DNA from: JALYLC01 sp963743275
GTDB lineage: Bacteria; Actinomycetota; Thermoleophilia; Gaiellales; JALYLC01
Assembly (NCBI GenBank): GCA_963743275.1
Contig: CAVUPB010000006.1
Span: 575,708 to 639,707 of the forward strand
DNA: 64,000 nt
Reading direction: 5' to 3'
Part shown: positions 62,971 to 64,000 of the stretch, in pieces
Layout: every line of letters starts with the position of its first letter
How positions within the stretch are numbered: position 1 is the first letter of the stretch
Notes under the pieces: generated by a model
What the model was told of the DNA's origin: nothing
Database searches by the model: none
What the model saw: the letters and a program-made list of their open reading frames with translations, nothing else
Position numbers and translations under genes: made by a program

Positions 62971-63750
62971 GTGATCACGGAGCTCCGAGAGCTGACGGAC
63001 TACGGCAACCTCTACCGGACGTTCCTGCGACGCGATGTCTCGTCGCGCTACAAGGGCTCCGCGCTTGGAGTCCTGTGGTCGCTGCTCAACCCGCTCGCGC
63101 AGCTCGCGACCTACTCGTTCGTGTTCAGCTACGTGCTCAAGATCCGCGGGGTCGACAACTACCCGGTCTTCTTCGTCGCGGGCTTCGTGCCCTGGTTCTT
63201 CTTCTCGACGGCGCTGATCCTCGGGGCGAGCACGCTCGTGCAGCACAGCGCGCTGATCGAGAAGGTGTACTTCCCGCGGGTCGTCCTGCCGCTCTCGATG
63301 ACGTCGGCCAACCTCATCAACATGCTGATCGCGCTCGTGGTTGCCTTCCCGTACATCTGGTGGACGCAGGGCGTCGATCTGCTCGCGCTGCTGACGCTCG
63401 TTCCCGTGACGGCCGCGCTGTTCCTGTTCACGGCCGCGCTCGCGATCCTGTTCTCGGTCGTCATGGTCTACTTCCGCGACACCGAGTTCCTCATCGGGAT
63501 CGGCCTCAACGTCTGGTTCTACGCGACTCCGATCGTGTATCCGATCACGAGCGTCCCGCCCGGCTGCAGCCGTGGATGGACCGCAACCCGATGACGCTCT
63601 TCGCGAACGCGTTCCGGCAGGGCCTGCTCGACGGCAACCCTGTCCTCCTTCCGCGGCATGGGCGTGCTCCTCGCGATCGGGATCGCCTCCTACGCCGTCT
63701 GCTACTCCATCTTCCTCCGGCTCGAGGGCCGGATCGCCGAGGAACTGTGA
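62971..63750 (+). CDS. ABC-2 polysaccharide exporter permease (Wzm-like), two apparent frameshifts
   Basis: About 259 residues. DYGNLYRTFLRRDVSSRYKGSALGVLWSLLNPL is the amphipathic N-terminus of Wzm/TagG permeases; six membrane helices follow. The frame shifts near 63555, reading LQPWMDRNPMTLFANAFRQGLLDGNP in another frame, and returns near 63645 for RGMGVLLAIGIASYAVCYSIFLRLEGRIAEEL. The compensating pair implies base-call errors. It forms the channel of an exporter for lipid-linked polysaccharide together with the ATPase that starts in its stop (GTGA). Confidence 0.82.
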
Positions 63751-64000
63751 CGACCGAGCCGACGATCGTCGTCGACGGCGTGCGCAAGCGGTTCCGGCTC
63801 TACCACCGCCGCGAGACGACGCTCAAGGCCGCGCTCCTGCGCCGGAACCGCGCGCAGTACGAGGAGTTCTGGGCGCTCGACGACGTCTCGTTCGAGGTCG
63901 CGCCGGGGGAGACGCTCGGCATCTTCGGCCGCAACGGCTCGGGCAAGAGCACGATGCTCAAGGTCCTGGCGCGCATCCTGCGGCCCGACAGCGGGCACGT
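63747..64000 (+). CDS. ABC exporter ATPase (Wzt/TagH-like), 3' partial
   Basis: The first 84 residues are visible. KRFRLYHRRETTLKAALLRR is the Wzt-type N-terminal stretch, LDDVSFEVAPGETLGIFGRNGSGKSTMLKVLARIL carries the Walker A motif. Walker B and any C-terminal carbohydrate-binding domain lie beyond the window. GTG 63747 shares GTGA with the permease stop. Confidence 0.92.
   Translation, partial: MTTEPTIVVDGVRKRFRLYHRRETTLKAALLRRNRAQYEEFWALDDVSFEVAPGETLGIFGRNGSGKSTMLKVLARILRPDSGH

Noticed and set aside
1..64000. CRISPR arrays, rRNA, insertion sequences, prophage genes, integrases
   Set aside because: None seen: no regularly spaced repeats, no transposase or integrase motifs, no rRNA-like stretches.

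Overview
The window is very GC-rich DNA, coding-dense on both strands, with no gene-free stretch over 300 bases. GTG and even ATT starts, leaderless genes with a TANNNT -10 element, cysH, a bacterial comA, a giant NAD-glutamate dehydrogenase and a very large exopolysaccharide locus suggest a high-GC Actinomycetota, plausibly class Thermoleophilia. That placement is inference; there is no rRNA or other phylogenetic marker here.

Region 1 (1-13.4 kb) is nitrogen and carbon catabolism. It holds the end of a urease alpha-subunit homologue coupled to an unknown gene, a cysteine-dioxygenase-like cupin divergent from a LacI-type regulator with a clear operator between them, a ~1600-residue NAD-glutamate dehydrogenase coupled to a cysteine hydrolase, a minus-strand P450/glutamine-synthetase-like pair, and a fumarylacetoacetate-hydrolase-family enzyme. 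Region 2 (13.5-18.7 kb) holds an alpha/beta hydrolase divergent from a short NadB/FrdA-type flavoprotein, then phosphosulfolactate synthase, a PHP-domain enzyme and APS/PAPS reductase, which looks like sulfur and sulfonate metabolism.

Region 3 (18.7-64 kb) is a surface polysaccharide island interrupted at 32-34.8 kb by a manganese module: an MntR/DtxR-like repressor with its own operator, MntH, and a second DtxR-type regulator. The island has two O-antigen ligase/polymerase-like proteins, a Wzx-type flippase, a Wzz-like protein, two initiating phosphoglycosyl transferases, two AglD/UPF0104 membrane proteins, many GT2/GT4 and membrane glycosyltransferases, nucleotide-sugar enzymes, a DegT aminotransferase, a PIG-L deacetylase, a polysaccharide deacetylase, a secreted clan-A glycosidase, a secreted subtilase, and four ATP-grasp ligases. 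It ends in a Wzm/Wzt-type ABC exporter cut by the window edge. So it appears to carry two export routes, one Wzx/Wzy-like and one ABC-dependent. Genes are chained by ATGA/GTGA overlaps into long translationally coupled operons.

Two features run through the window. First, at least 19 operon-leading genes have TANNNT placed 6-8 nt upstream of the start codon with no Shine-Dalgarno, so leaderless transcription appears to be the rule and I used it to fix many starts. Second, about eleven apparent frameshifts occur after 31 kb, densest at 58.5-63.7 kb. Each lies in an otherwise intact gene, which looks more like consensus errors than gene decay.
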